Shown here in pieces: positions 36,799 through 49,032 of a DNA stretch of 64,000 bases. Source of the DNA: Anaeramoeba flamelloides. Taxonomy: Eukaryota > Metamonada > Anaeramoebidae. Where the stretch lies: positions 11,656,001 through 11,720,000 of the forward strand of contig JANTQA010000057.1 in the NCBI GenBank assembly GCA_027625915.1. The letters run 5' to 3'. Numbering within the stretch: position 1 is the first letter of the stretch; every line of letters begins with the position of its first letter. Made by a program: the position numbers and the translations under genes. The notes under the pieces were generated by a model. That model did not search any database and had not been told where the DNA came from. It saw nothing but the letters and a program-made list of their open reading frames with translations.

Positions 36799-37878
36799 TG
36801 TATGTTTTTGTTTGTTTTTTTTGAAAATCATTTAAGTGTTTAATAACGGATCCACAACACAACTGTTTAATAAAAAAAATTAAAAGACAAACCCCAAGCC
36901 AATTTTTCTGAACATTGATCGAAAAAAAAAAGAAGATAAAAAATGAAAGTTGGATTTGTTACTTTTGCAACAGCATCACAATAAAAATCTTAATTCTGAA
37001 AAAAAGGTTAAATTAATTCAATTTAAAGACCCTACAAAATAACAAATAAATTTTCAACAATAAAAAGCAAGAAAGATATCCGAGTATTTAAAAATTTAAT
37101 GATTAGATATGGAATATATCTAAGGGGTCTGAAACAAACTAATTCACAAAATTAAACTAAGGTAATTGCCTTTAAGAATGTGGATAATATCAGAATTTTA
37201 TTCATCTCATCTAGCTCTAAATACGACTAAATATAAGAAAAATAGTTTCAAACTTTTTCTTTCACTTTCAGCTTTTATCAATTTTTTATACTAGCCTTGA
37301 AGAGAATATTTTATTGTTTCCAAAGTAAAAAAGACAAGTACAAATTAGTTGATTTTATAAATATTCTTCAGACTATGAAATTTTTGGAAACCAAAGTCAT
37401 CAGGCTTGTAAAAAAAGAGGAAATTTTACTTCAAAAATATTTAATCTTTTTTTTTTTGAAATTAACAGTAAAACAGAAATGATAGAATAATAAGCAAAGA
37501 CATGATCATAAATATATATTGAATGGGAAGTAGTAAAAGCAAATAAACTTCAATTAACTGATGTACTTATGGTTGTCTATGAGAAGAAGAACAAAATGAG
37601 TTCAAAGAGTGCTTTTTCAGATGAATTAGAAATATCGACCCATTTTTAAATAATTTCATTTTTTTCTTTTTTTCTTTCTTTTTTAATTAATTTAATTTAA
37701 CTTTGAACCATTTTTGATAAAGCCAAATTGAAAAAAAGATTTCTTTGTTTTTTAAACTCTCTAGTTAAAAAATAAATCTCTTTTTTTTTTCTGTTTTTAA
37801 TTTCAATCAAAACAAAAAAACTAATTGTGTGAACAAAAAACAAAAACAATAAAATACCAAAACAAATAACAAAAAAAA
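36799..37878. promoter_or_regulatory. Divergent intergenic region between MOB and VPS39
   Basis: About 1.08 kb between start codons that point away from each other. It must contain both promoters. No TATA box, conserved motif or extra gene can be supported in this AT-rich sequence. An open stretch at 37297-37482 has no ATG and no domain. Confidence 0.45.
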
Positions 37879-40800
37879 ATGAATACTTCAAGCCATGCTG
37901 TTGTCCATTTTTTCCCAGTAATTGACAGTTTACTAATTCAAGAATCTCTGGCTGTCTATAAGGACTATTTGTTTGTTGGCACCAAGGTTGGTGCATTAAT
38001 TATTTATCGTGTGATAAAGGATCGTGATCGGTACACCTCTGAAATTGTGAAGACCTTAAAGGAACTGTCAAACAAGGCATTAACTGAGCTGTGCTTAATT
38101 CCACATGCCAATGTCTTATTTGTACTGAGTGCGGGCAATGTCACAGGCTATAATCTGCAGGACGCGATTGATCCGAACAAAGGTGTAGAGCAGATCGGCA
38201 AAATCCAATTGCAGGGCTCGAGGGGCACATTGCTGATGCACTTCAACAAGGCAAGGCTCTGCCTGGGGATGAAAAAAAAGATTTTAATTTACCATTGGAA
38301 CGGGAAAGGCTTTGGCCAACCGCAGGAAGTGCTTGTGCCAGATTCAGTTCGCGGCATGTGCTGGATCAAGAATCGGCTCTTTGTGGGCTTCCGGAGGGAG
38401 TACGATCTTTATTACCAAAACATGAAGCAGTCGAAAAAGGTGATCGAAACGGGCAAAAGCGGCACGCCCGTGATGTGCAAAATCTCAAACACGGAGATCC
38501 TGTTGGAGCAGGACGCATATTCAAGGATCCACGACACCAACGGCGACACGTCGAGGAAATGGATGATCGTCTGGAAAGGCGTACCTAATTCCATGCTCTA
38601 TTTGAACCCGAATGTCATTGCCTTGTTGCCCTCCAAGGTTGCCATTAGGAATTTACAGACGCAGAACTTGATCCAGGAGTACAATGTCAAGGGAGCCAAG
38701 ATAATTATCTCGAATGCCAAAAAGGATCAGATCTACATCGCCACCGATAAGGAAATTTTTAAATTGGAGCCTGTGCCGCTGCTGTACCAAATCGACAATC
38801 TCAAGACGCAGCACCAATATCGAGAGGCGCTCCAGTTATGCCCGCTCTTGCGGGACGTGATCAACGATGAAGAGTCTGTGCAAAAAAAGACCAACGAAAT
38901 CAAGGAAGCCTTTGGGTTTTGGTTGTTTTCGATCAAGGAATTTGACAATGCACAGAATATGCTCATTGAATCAAAATCCGATCCTCGGAAGTTTTTGGAA
39001 TTTTTCAAGGAATTGGTACCGAAAAAGTACAAGTACAATGTCTTGACCCCCGACATCGAGAAACCAGAATTAACTGAGGAAGAAAAAAAAAAGGCAATCC
39101 AATCACTAATTGATTTTTTGTCGGTAACAAAGACTTTACAGTCCACACAAGAATTGATCAAAAAGGATCCTCAATTGGCTGAGTTAATCGATACCGTATT
39201 ACTGAAATGCTACATTCGCACAGATCGTAATTTTATTAAGGGGTTTTTAATAATACCCACCAACAAGTGTGATTTAGAAGAGGCAATCCAAGATTTGACA
39301 CAGCAGAATTACCGAAGAGAACTTGTTGAACTCTACCGCGCCAAGGGGATGCATTCCGAAGGACTAACACTCTTAGAAGCCCTATGTAAGGAAACAAACG
39401 ATCCAAAGCCCTTGATCGAATATTTGTCAATTTTGCCAGGCAAGGAAATTGATTTAATACTAAAGCATTCCGAATGGGCTGTAAATACAGATCCAATAAA
39501 CGGTATCAAAATATTTACCAATACAGCCGATCCAAGGAGCAAGCAGGAAACACGAACCATCCCCATACAGATTGTTGCAGAATTTTTACATCATAGAAAT
39601 TTGGCAATGTACATTACATTTTTAGAATATGTGGTAAGCGATTATTTAATTAAAGAACAAACCAAACTTAAAAATTTGGAATTGCAAAAGAAAGAACAAA
39701 AATTGAAGGAAAGTAAAAGAAGAAGAAGACAAAGAAGAAGACAAAGAAGAAAAAAGAAAAACAAAGATCAATATTCTGACGAAGATTATGACGAAGATTC
39801 AGACGATGATTATAATTCAGAAGATGAATCGGACGAAGATTATGATGAGGACTCTGATGAAAATTACGAGGATTCAGAAGAAGAATATTCAGATTCGGAC
39901 GAAGATGATGACGACAACGATGATAATAGTAGTAATAATAATAATGATGATGATGATGATGATGACGACGACGATGATTTAGTGGATTATCAAGAAATTG
40001 AAAAAGAAGATGAAATCGATGAGAATACTAAAAAAAATAAAGAAAAGGGAAAAAAAAAGAAAAGAAAAAAAGACAGAATGATGATTTGGGAATCCACAAT
40101 GGAAAAATTTAGCTCAAATTTATTATTGGCATATTTAGAACAAATTAAAGCTTATAAAAAGAAATTAACGAACGAGCAAGGAAAGAGGAAAATTGAAGAT
40201 CTTGAAACCAAAATTGATAACATTAAAATTAAAATGCGACGCTTTATTGAAATTAATAATTACTTTAACATTGAAATTATGCTAACTACCTTCCCCGAAG
40301 ACGATCTCTATGAAGAAAGAGTCATGTTCTTACGTAAAAGCGGTAACCATCAAAAGGCATTAGATATAATAATCAATAAATTATCAAACTTTAAGCAGGC
40401 AATAAATTATTGTATTCAAACATACAAGGACAACAATTCAAAGGAATCAGAAGTGTATTTAGACTTATTAAAATTATTATTAGACACTGGCAATGAAAAA
40501 AATCAAATTAGCAAGGAACAGTTTATAAAAAGAAAAAATCAGGCAATATTAGTCTGTAAAAAATTTTCCAAAAATATCGATATCAAAAGAGCGATACAAT
40601 TATTCCCAGACCAAACATCACTTAAGGACCTCAGGAAAATCATGGATAGCGTTTTTAATACCTTAGTCGAAAGAAGAAAAAATGCTACAATTTTAAAGAG
40701 TATTGGTCAATCCCATTTATTGAATTTAGATACTGAATTGGCAATGATCAAAACAAAACACAAAAAAATTACAAAGGAAACTATTTGTAATGTTTGCACA

Positions 40801-40944
40801 AAAAGAATTGGTAACAGAATTTTCGCCTTATACCCTAACGGGGTTATTTGCCATGTCGGTTGCTTTGAAAACCCTTACATTTGCCCAAGTACAGGAATAG
40901 TGTTTGGCGAAGATCCAAATACTAAAACAAAAAGAAACAAATAA
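37879..40944 (+). CDS. VPS39: VPS39/Vam6, HOPS tethering-complex subunit, 1021 residues
   Basis: VPS39 binds Rab7/Ypt7 and joins HOPS, which tethers and helps fuse late endosomes and vacuoles or lysosomes. The N-terminal CNH-type beta-propeller spans about residues 15-300 (YLFVGTKVGALIIYRV; IYIATDKEIFKLEPVPLLYQ), followed by TPR-like helices. The Vps39-1 segment is near 437 (IDTVLLKCYIRTD), then clathrin-repeat-type helices near 510-600. The C-terminal zinc-type motif is at about 967-997: CNVCTKRIGNRIFALYPNGV followed by CHVGC. This matches human VPS39 CMVCKKKIGNSAFARYPNGV. Residues about 611-735 are an Arg/Lys then Asp/Glu-rich insertion absent from the human protein. The TGFBRAP1/Vps3 paralogue is the alternative, but the C-terminal motif and CNH blocks fit VPS39 better. 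It reads as one exon. The sequence from about 38100 to 38850 is much richer in G+C than the rest. Confidence 0.93.
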   Translation: MNTSSHAVVHFFPVIDSLLIQESLAVYKDYLFVGTKVGALIIYRVIKDRDRYTSEIVKTLKELSNKALTELCLIPHANVLFVLSAGNVTGYNLQDAIDPNKGVEQIGKIQLQGSRGTLLMHFNKARLCLGMKKKILIYHWNGKGFGQPQEVLVPDSVRGMCWIKNRLFVGFRREYDLYYQNMKQSKKVIETGKSGTPVMCKISNTEILLEQDAYSRIHDTNGDTSRKWMIVWKGVPNSMLYLNPNVIALLPSKVAIRNLQTQNLIQEYNVKGAKIIISNAKKDQIYIATDKEIFKLEPVPLLYQIDNLKTQHQYREALQLCPLLRDVINDEESVQKKTNEIKEAFGFWLFSIKEFDNAQNMLIESKSDPRKFLEFFKELVPKKYKYNVLTPDIEKPELTEEEKKKAIQSLIDFLSVTKTLQSTQELIKKDPQLAELIDTVLLKCYIRTDRNFIKGFLIIPTNKCDLEEAIQDLTQQNYRRELVELYRAKGMHSEGLTLLEALCKETNDPKPLIEYLSILPGKEIDLILKHSEWAVNTDPINGIKIFTNTADPRSKQETRTIPIQIVAEFLHHRNLAMYITFLEYVVSDYLIKEQTKLKNLELQKKEQKLKESKRRRRQRRRQRRKKKNKDQYSDEDYDEDSDDDYNSEDESDEDYDEDSDENYEDSEEEYSDSDEDDDDNDDNSSNNNNDDDDDDDDDDDLVDYQEIEKEDEIDENTKKNKEKGKKKKRKKDRMMIWESTMEKFSSNLLLAYLEQIKAYKKKLTNEQGKRKIEDLETKIDNIKIKMRRFIEINNYFNIEIMLTTFPEDDLYEERVMFLRKSGNHQKALDIIINKLSNFKQAINYCIQTYKDNNSKESEVYLDLLKLLLDTGNEKNQISKEQFIKRKNQAILVCKKFSKNIDIKRAIQLFPDQTSLKDLRKIMDSVFNTLVERRKNATILKSIGQSHLLNLDTELAMIKTKHKKITKETICNVCTKRIGNRIFALYPNGVICHVGCFENPYICPSTGIVFGEDPNTKTKRNK

Positions 40945-43900
40945 TTATCACACAAATTATTAAAAAAAGAAAAAATCTAATATTTTCTTTGAAAAATCTT
41001 TTTTTTAATACCAAAATTGCTTTTTTTTTTTTTTTTTTTTTACTTTTATTTCTCTATTATTTTCTTCTTCTTTTATTCTTTTATTTCTTTATTATAAATA
41101 TATAAATCAAAATATTTCCAAAAGAGAATGTATTCTTTAAATTTTTTTTTTCAAAATTAAGAATCGAATTAATTCTATTATTAAAATCAAAAGAGTAATT
41201 TTTTTATATTTTTTTTTTTCGATTACTTTTTTTTTTTTAGTTTATAGTAGTTAAAAAAATCCCAGAAAAGATTTTTAATTGCGAATATTAGGAAAATAGT
41301 TGTGTAATTTCTTTTATTTAGAACCAAATCCTTTTTTTTTTTTTATGAATCAAACTTTTAAAATTATAACTTAGCCACTTATTAGAATGATGATGAATGA
41401 AATAATACTTGTTCAAAATACCATTCAATCAATCAAATAACAAGAATAAAAATTATCATTTTCCAAACTCTATAGCAAAACTCTATAAAACTTTATTTTT
41501 TTTTTCCAAAAAAAGTTGATCTCCTTTGGTTATCAAACAATTACTTGAGTATTCTCTAGAAACCCCACTTTTGTGAACTTTAGGTATTTTGAATACTTAG
41601 ATTGATAAAAAATTTGGTTATTTAAAAAAGAATTTGATTAAAAATATTTGCAATTACAGAACAATTTTCGGAATATTAACAATTAAAAATTATGTCTAGG
41701 GTTATTTTAATTTCCTTTATTTTATATTAATTATGAAAATAAACTACTTTCGTAACTATTAAAAAAATTATAATTCTATTTTTAGTTCTAGTTAGTTAAC
41801 TATTCTGGTGAAGTTTCGGGAAAACATAGAATTGATATTTTGTATTTTTTTAAGTTTTTTTTAATCAAGAATCAGACACACACAAATCAAGGATTGTTTA
41901 ATCTAAAAACCTGTTATCTTCTTATATTAACTTTAAATTTATGAGTAATTCCTAAGAAAAGTTGATTAATTTATTTTTATAACTCGATTACCTCCAGCCC
42001 ATGCAAATTTCACTTTCTTCTTGATAATTTAGCATGTATATGTCTAGTAAAATTTTAAATGTAGCCTTTGTTTCAGGAAAAGTTGTCCAACAATTTGTTT
42101 CAAATATCGATTTTTTTTATTATTGACCTTTGAATAACAAATAAGAAACACATAGAATAATGAGCACTAAATGATGGTTGATGCTGGTTTGAAATAAAAC
42201 TAATAAATCAATATATATACTTAAAAATTGAAAAACACAAATTCTTAGGGTTAATCATTGGAAAAAACAAAGATGTTCATTTTGATCTGGGATTGAAGAT
42301 CATACAAAATTTCAATAGAAAGAAATTTTTTTTTTCTACAATCATTTTTACCTTAATAATAACATTAAAATAATACATTTTTACCAAGTTACTATCAATC
42401 TTAAACTCTTTTTCACTCATTGGGTCCCAGTTTTAATGAATAAATAGAATATATTCTAGGAGTTTAATCCAGTATTCTTCTCTTAATAAATTTCCAATTT
42501 TTAGATCTAATCACTTTTTCAAATTTTGTCAAATTTTTTTTTTTTTGTTTTTTTTTTCTTCTTTTTAATTATTTTTAAAAAAAAAGTCAAATAAAAAAAA
42601 ACTGTTTGAAACCCCAAATTAGCATATAGAAAAAATTGATTTTTTAATTTCTTTTTCATATGAATACATTTATATCAATCAATCTTATTGTAAAAATTTT
42701 TTAATTTTCCAAAAAAATTGTGAATTTTACTTGAGAAATTACAAGGAAAGATAGTACCAAAACATCTTTTTAACATTTTATTTTTTTTTTGAAATTTATA
42801 GTTTTTTTTTTAGGTATTTCATTTTTAAATATCAACTCTAATAATTAGTTTATAATTTCTCATATTTTTAAACTATCTTAATTTGATTGATATATATAAA
42901 GTTAATTTTTCATTTTTTAGGGATCACTTTGAGTGAATTGGAGTTTACAATAAAATAATATTTCGAAAATAACATATGATATTAAAAAAAAAAAAAGTAA
43001 AAATGTAAAAAAATGATTTTTCACTTTATAAAATTTCAAAAAAATAAAAATTTGTTTGAAAATCTCCAACAAATCATTTAAACACATATATTTAACTCAA
43101 TTATAATTGTACACCTTTGACTGGAAAATGGCCAATGTATAAAAGACATCAAAATTTAGAAATCAATAAGTAGATAATCTTTATAAAAACATATATTTTG
43201 ATTTTATCAATGTCTCTAAGGTAGAAATGGATAAATACTAATGAGATGGGTCAAAAAATAAATCTATCTTAAAACATACTCATTTTTGTTTCTAATATGG
43301 TTCTTATGTGATTAACAATAAGATCTCAAATTAAAAATATTTTGAAGCACATTATAAAATTATATAATAATTTCCATTATCTACTTAAAAATATTGAAGA
43401 ATAATTATTCTTATTATTAAAAAGGTTTTGATGAATATAGATTAAAAAAACATATGTTTATGTGTCTCTATAATTTTATTCTTTTTCCTTTCCCTTTTAT
43501 TTATTTTTCTTCTTAGGGGCACAAACTCAGTGAGGAACTTGATTTTTTTTCTTAGCCCACACGTTGGATAATAATTCAAAAATTCCTAAGAAATGATAGA
43601 TAAGTCTTGGTGTATACATTTTCTAAATCTTATTTTTTTTTTTTTATTGGTTTTTAAAACTATAATTATAAATTTTGGATTACTCAAATATACAAAATAA
43701 ACAGAAACATGCCAGTTCTTATATACAAATGAGAATTTAAAATAGAAAATTTGGTAATTTTAGTCAATAAAAAGAAATTTAAATTCAAAAACAATTTAAA
43801 CGATTTAAGTCTTCCTTATCTGGAAAAATTAATAAAATTCAATCAAAGTTTCAACAACAAAATTAATTGAAATTCAAAAAATCTGAGATTCAACTCCAAT

Positions 43901-44081
43901 CTATTGAATTCATAAAAAGATAGGTTCTTGACGGCACTCTAGGATACCACAAGAATAATTTAATATTATAAAAAACCAAAAATATTTATTTAAAACCCAA
44001 AAATAATCAAGCTATCCATCAAGTTCAATATTGTTAAAACTTAGAACATTCAAAAACTGCATAAATAGATATTAATATGGA
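40945..44081. other. Intergenic DNA with broken family B copies
   Basis: T-rich sequence directly after VPS39, then the family B cluster at 42115-43130, then unremarkable A/T sequence to the LINE remnant. No gene or RNA was recognised. Confidence 0.5.
42115..43130. repeat. Family B element, reversed and interrupted copy
   Basis: 42115-42405 is the reverse complement of the right half of the 24870 copy: ACCTTTGAATAACAAATAAG, GAAATAAAACTAAT, CACAAATTCTTAGGG. 42960-43126 matches its left end reversed, finishing with ACACCTTTGACTGGAAAATG. Between them, at about 42416, a GGGTCCCAGTTTTAATGA left end in forward orientation suggests that a second family B copy inserted into the first. The inner boundaries are uncertain. 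Confidence 0.5.
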
Positions 44082-44365
44082 ATGAAAAAAAATTCAAATA
44101 AATTTTGTCCTCTATGTTTAAAATATCAACATAAGGAACAAATAGAAAATATTGATCATTTTTTATGGGCCTGCCCTTCCTTTGAAAAAGATAGATTAAT
44201 ATTCTATAACAAATTAAGAGAATTAAATCGGGATGAAATAACTTTAAACTTTGACAGTTTGAGACTATTTTCATTAATTAATAATAATAAAATCTATGAT
44301 TTTATGCTTAAATTTCTGAAAGGAAATTTAAGTATAAGGACATCTAGAGTACAAATTACACTTCT
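44082..44365 (+). mobile_element. LINE (non-LTR retrotransposon) 3'-end remnant
   Basis: An open stretch encodes FCPLCLKYQHKEQIENIDHF followed by LWACPSFEKDRLIF. This is the Cys-x2-Cys ... His ... Cys zinc motif that closes the reverse-transcriptase ORF of many LINEs. About 45 further residues follow before a (CA)n(TA)n tract. The RT core is absent here. It may belong to the same family as the fragment at 63381-64000, which stops just before this region of the protein. Confidence 0.65.
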
Positions 44366-44371
44366 ACCTCA

Positions 44372-44494
<123 letters not shown>

Positions 44495-44887
44495 TAAATA
44501 AAAATTTTTATAATGTATAATTCAAGGACTTTTTGAATGAAAAAATCAAATTTATAATGAATATTATAATATTCAGAAAAAAATATCCAAAATGAAACCT
44601 AAATAATTATAAAATTTAAATATATTTTTATGTTAAAAAAAAAAAATAAATATAAATCAAATAAATAAATAAAAATAAATATATAAATCAAGACAAAATT
44701 GACAAAACAAACATTTTTTTTTATCAAGGACAATTATTTAATATTACTTGACACTAAAAAGTTTCAAGCACTTATTATCTAATTGTATTGACATATAAAT
44801 TATGTTCAAAATCATTTAAACAATGAAAATGATAACCCGGTAGTATTCAAACACATTGTAAACAACACTTTCAACCCAGCTGGAATT

Positions 44888-47800
44888 TTAATAGAAAAAT
44901 CTATCAGGGAATTCAAAATCAAGATTTATTAAATCTATATCCTCAAAATAATAAGTGTCAAGTGCCGAATCATTATAAGAAAATCTTGTTAGACTATTTA
45001 GATCTCCGTCGAGTGAGGAAAATGATTCAAAGTAAGAAAAATCAATTTCTTGTATTGAAGACAAACTCCATTTTGTTAAGAATTTCATTCTGATTTCCCC
45101 ATTTTCGTTTAATAGTTGTCTATTCTTTTTCCCAAAAATACCGTCAGTGTTGGAGTTACTTTCTTGGTGTTTATTTACGAATTTTCTAAAATTGTGCTTT
45201 TTTTGTTCGTGGCTAATAGATGATTTCTTATCGTTTTGTGATTTAAAAAAGTTCAAATTGATTATTTGTTCATTTTCCATTTTGATCTCTTTTTCATCTT
45301 GCTTTTCTTGATCCAAAAATGATTCACACGTTTGCTGAATAAGGTTTGTACCATCATTTTGCTTCAGTTCATTTTTTCTTTCTTCATCTTTTGTATTTCT
45401 GAAAATTGGATTCTTTTGTTCTTTGTTAATGGGAAATATTAAAATTTTATTGTTATTTTTATTATTCTTTTTAGTAAGTTGAATTTTGTTTATAATTTTT
45501 TGATTGTTCTTTTTAGTAGACTTTTGAATACAAGTCTTTTTTTTCTTTTTGCAATCTACATTGGTGTCTTCTATTTTTTTATATCTTTTTCTTGGACTTG
45601 TTTTTCTTCGTTTATTTCTAGTATTATCAAGTTCTTTCTTTGGTAATAACTCTTCCACTTGATTTTTTTCTTTTTCTTTTTTATTTGACCTTAGTTTTGT
45701 ATAATAATAATTTTTTAAAATTAGATCTGATCTATTTGGGAAATGTTTCACAATTTTTGCCCAATGTGTTCCAATTTTATCCAATAATTTTTCTAATTTA
45801 TGAATTTCTTCTTCTGTTAATGGGTCAGTTGATATTTTTGGATCTAATTTATTTTTCCATCTTTTTTTTTTCGATTTTTTTAAAAGTGTAAAAAAATATT
45901 AAAAATATATAAAAAAATTAGATTTAAATAATAATTTATGGGAATAAAATGTTAATTAGAGTGTGAATTGATTGATTTTATTTATAAGAAATCTTTTAAC
46001 CAGATTCAAATATTGAGATAAAATTCAAATATTCTATTTTGGTTAGGTTTTTTCATAAAGTAATTATATTACAATTCTTATTTAGAATTTTTTCAATATT
46101 TCTTCAGTAATATTTTGTTTGATACTTTGTGGTAGAATTATTTTAATGATCAAAGTGATATTTTTGTAAATTTAAAACAATACTTTCCGAATGTATTTAA
46201 AATTTACAAGGTTTTTTAACCTTTTTTTTTATTGTTTTTATTTTATGTTATTACTAAACTCTTTTTCTACAAGATGCTAGGTAGAACTGAAAATTTTCTG
46301 TTAACTTAAACAAATTGAAAATTCATAAAAGATAAAAAAATAAATGACAATCGTTACACAATAAAATTGTTATATCTTTGTAAGTTGTTTCATAATATTT
46401 ATCATAAGATGAAAACATTGAGGTTTCATCTTATATTTTTAATTATGAAAAGTAAACTACCCTCTTTTCTTACAAATATTATTTTATTATTTTATTTTTT
46501 AAAAATAGATGGGATTATTGGGGAAAATAACTCAGATTCAAAGATGGAGCTAATTCTTAGAATTTAATTTTTTTGGTTTTATAGAAAGATCAATTATTGT
46601 AAATTAATAAAATTTTTTTTCTAATCTAATAATCCAGATCATTAAAAAAAACTTTAAAAATGAAATTACTACTTTGCTAATTTCCAAAAATAATTAAATA
46701 ATAGGATTTGTAAAGATCTTTTTTTGAAATTCTTGTTTTAATATAGTATCATGAAAAAATTAATTTCTTGTCGGTATTTTTTTTTTAAAATTTAATTAAT
46801 TATTGTAAATATCTGTATTCAAAATTGAAATTACCATCTTAAAAATGAATTAAACCTCTTATCAGATTATTTCAAGAAATAAAATAAATCTAAATTAGTC
46901 TATTTTTATTCATTACAATCTTCCAAATATCATAGCTTAAATAAAAAACCTTGAGTTAATTTTTTAGTAATAGGGTTGAGAGGTTGTCAAACTGGTTTAT
47001 TTAAGGGTGATATTTACAATTGAAATTTAAAGTATTAAGTGTTCAAATCGGTATTTAGAGGTTAGTAAATCTCACAAATATTTAATCAGTGAGATCGAAG
47101 AAGGAAAAAATGAAATATTAATACTAAATATTCTTTATACCTGTATCAAAAAGGAAAAAGAAGGTCGGGAATAAACAGTTTTTGAGTATATTTTCTTTTA
47201 TAAAACAATTTTTAGAACTCTTAAACATTGTTAGTGATTTTTTATTCTTTATTCTTGATGTAGTTGTTCAGTTGATCAGGTGATAAAAATTTTTTTATAT
47301 ATCAAAATAGAGAAAATAAAAAAATTTGGGAATTATTGTTTATCATTTTTTGGTTTGGTTAGAATTTGATAAAAGCTTGAAAAAGTGTGTTGGTGTTGAA
47401 TGGAATTCACTAAATCCCAATATTCTAAAAATTGAGATCATTTTTTAACAACTTTATCTTTTTTAATTTTTATTTTTTTCTAAAGCATATTTACTCTTTT
47501 TTCAATAAAATTTTAATTAGATCCTTGAATAAAAAAATTCCACAAAACCTTTTACACAATACCTCAACCCAAGTTGTCTTGAAACTAACAATTGTTTGGG
47601 AAATTATACAAACAAAAAAAAAAAACCTCACACAAAAATACATCAAATGCTTCAGAGTATTAGGTAATGGAGATTCTTTTAAAAATACCAAAAGAGAGTA
47701 AAACTGTCCAAGAAAGTAACTTTAATCCAAGAAATAACCAAAAGAACAATTATAAAAAAAAAAAGAGAAAATCAACAATTCCTTTCTAAGGATTATTATG

Positions 47801-49032
47801 ATTTGTGGGTACAAAGAAAAATTCAGATAACCCAAAAGTTCAAACTCATACACAATGTGATCCTTAAAAGGTAGGGTTATTTATTGAGAATGTTTCAAAT
47901 GATCTTCATTGTTTAAGCTTGAAAATCGTGAATATTTTTTCGTTTTCACTCCGACATTTCTTAACAAGGGTGATCTAGAATAACCATCCAAAAATTTATT
48001 GTTTCATTTTTCATTAAAAAAAAATGATACAATGATTTTTACAAACAAAATGGTGAATATTTTCAATGAAATGACTTTAGAATTTAAATGAGATTGGATC
48101 AAAATGTGTTCATGAAACAACTTGGTAAATTGCAAACATAGTCCTTGAAAAATCTAGAATTGGAAAAAAAATCAATGTTAAAAATTGTTTGATCAACAAA
48201 GGTGTATAAAAGACTTGTTTCGAAAAAAGATTGATCCAAATTATCAAATTTTTCAAAGTAATTTTCGATCTTATGTCCTTTTGAAGAAAATAAATTGAAG
48301 AAAAAATTAAGAAAATAAATTACCTTTCTCGACACTGCTTGCTTGTTCTCCATTTGAGAAAAGGTGAAATTTCTGACCATTTTTGACAACCCTTTTTTTC
48401 AATTGCCGAAATTAATAGTCGATCTTCCTAAAGTCACCAACAAAAAAAAAATTTGAAAAGGGTTTAAAAAAATTAAGAAAATTTGTGAAAAATAAAAAAA
48501 TTTTTAAAAAGAAAAAAGAACAAACATAAGATACTTACTAAATTGATCCAAGGGCCTTTAATAATAAATTTATTCTAATTGAACAAATATAGGGGTTTTA
48601 TAAAGTTTTTCAGGAATTGACAAAAAGAGAAAATTATTTGAGATTCTTAAAGAGAATTTGTAAAATAAAAAAAAAAAAAAAAAGGTGATTGTATGAAAAG
48701 GAAAAGTCTTACTCTTTTTAGAAATGTAATCTGGTCATTTAAGCTCAAGTCTGGGAACTCTTCTGATATATTGTCCCAAGTAACTTTTTTTGATTTGCTA
48801 AAGAATTCATTTAATTTTCGGCCCTGTTAAAGAAAAAAGAAGTAAAAAAAAAAATACAATAATTTAGTCAATTATGAGACAATGTGAATTAACCAGAAAA
48901 GAAAGCCAATTTTGAAAGGGTAAATATTTGTATTGGATGTTTTTTGGAAAAATTTTTTAAAACACTTACTTGTTTCAAGGATGTGTTCAGAAATTTTAGA
49001 TTGAGTTTCTTGTTTTTGTTGAGTAAGGACAT
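44888..49032 (-). CDS. MYB: Three-repeat MYB-type DNA-binding protein, about 428 residues, five exons
   Basis: MYB repeats are helix-turn-helix units that bind DNA in the nucleus. Proposed exons: 48970-49032, 48713-48823, 48539-48574, 48324-48427 and 44888-45860. Donors are GTAAGT, GTAAGA, GTAAGT and GTAATT; acceptors end in AG; all phases agree (429 codons). Repeat 1 is weak (VTWDNISEEFPDLSLNDQIT). Repeat 2 is clear, beginning KGPW at about residue 64 and running through KKGCQKWSEISPFLKWRTSK to QCRERW, where exon 4 ends and exon 5 begins. Repeat 3 reads LDPKISTDPLTEEEIHKLEK, then GTHWAKIVKHFPNRSD and ILKNYYY, with Tyr in place of the third Trp. The C-terminal 265 residues are Lys/Asn-rich with a basic KRRKTSPRKRYKK segment (possible nuclear signal) and an acidic aromatic end that could activate transcription. 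Target genes cannot be told. Confidence 0.87.
45861..48323 (-). other. Giant intron 4 of the MYB gene, 2463 bp
   Basis: Donor GAGAAAG|GTAATT and acceptor AAAAAG|ATGG. Exon 4 ends in the middle of the Arg codon of QCRERW and exon 5 supplies its last base followed by TGG, so the conserved RW of repeat 2 is rebuilt exactly. The acceptor lacks a good pyrimidine tract. Open stretches at 46367-46567 and 47432-47701 inside it show no domain. I recognised no window repeat in it. Confidence 0.7.

Noticed and set aside
37297-37482. Plus-strand open stretch between MOB and VPS39
   Set aside because: No ATG start and no recognisable family.
47432-47701. Open stretches on both strands inside the MYB giant intron
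   Set aside because: No domain, and the MYB exons on either side join in frame without it.
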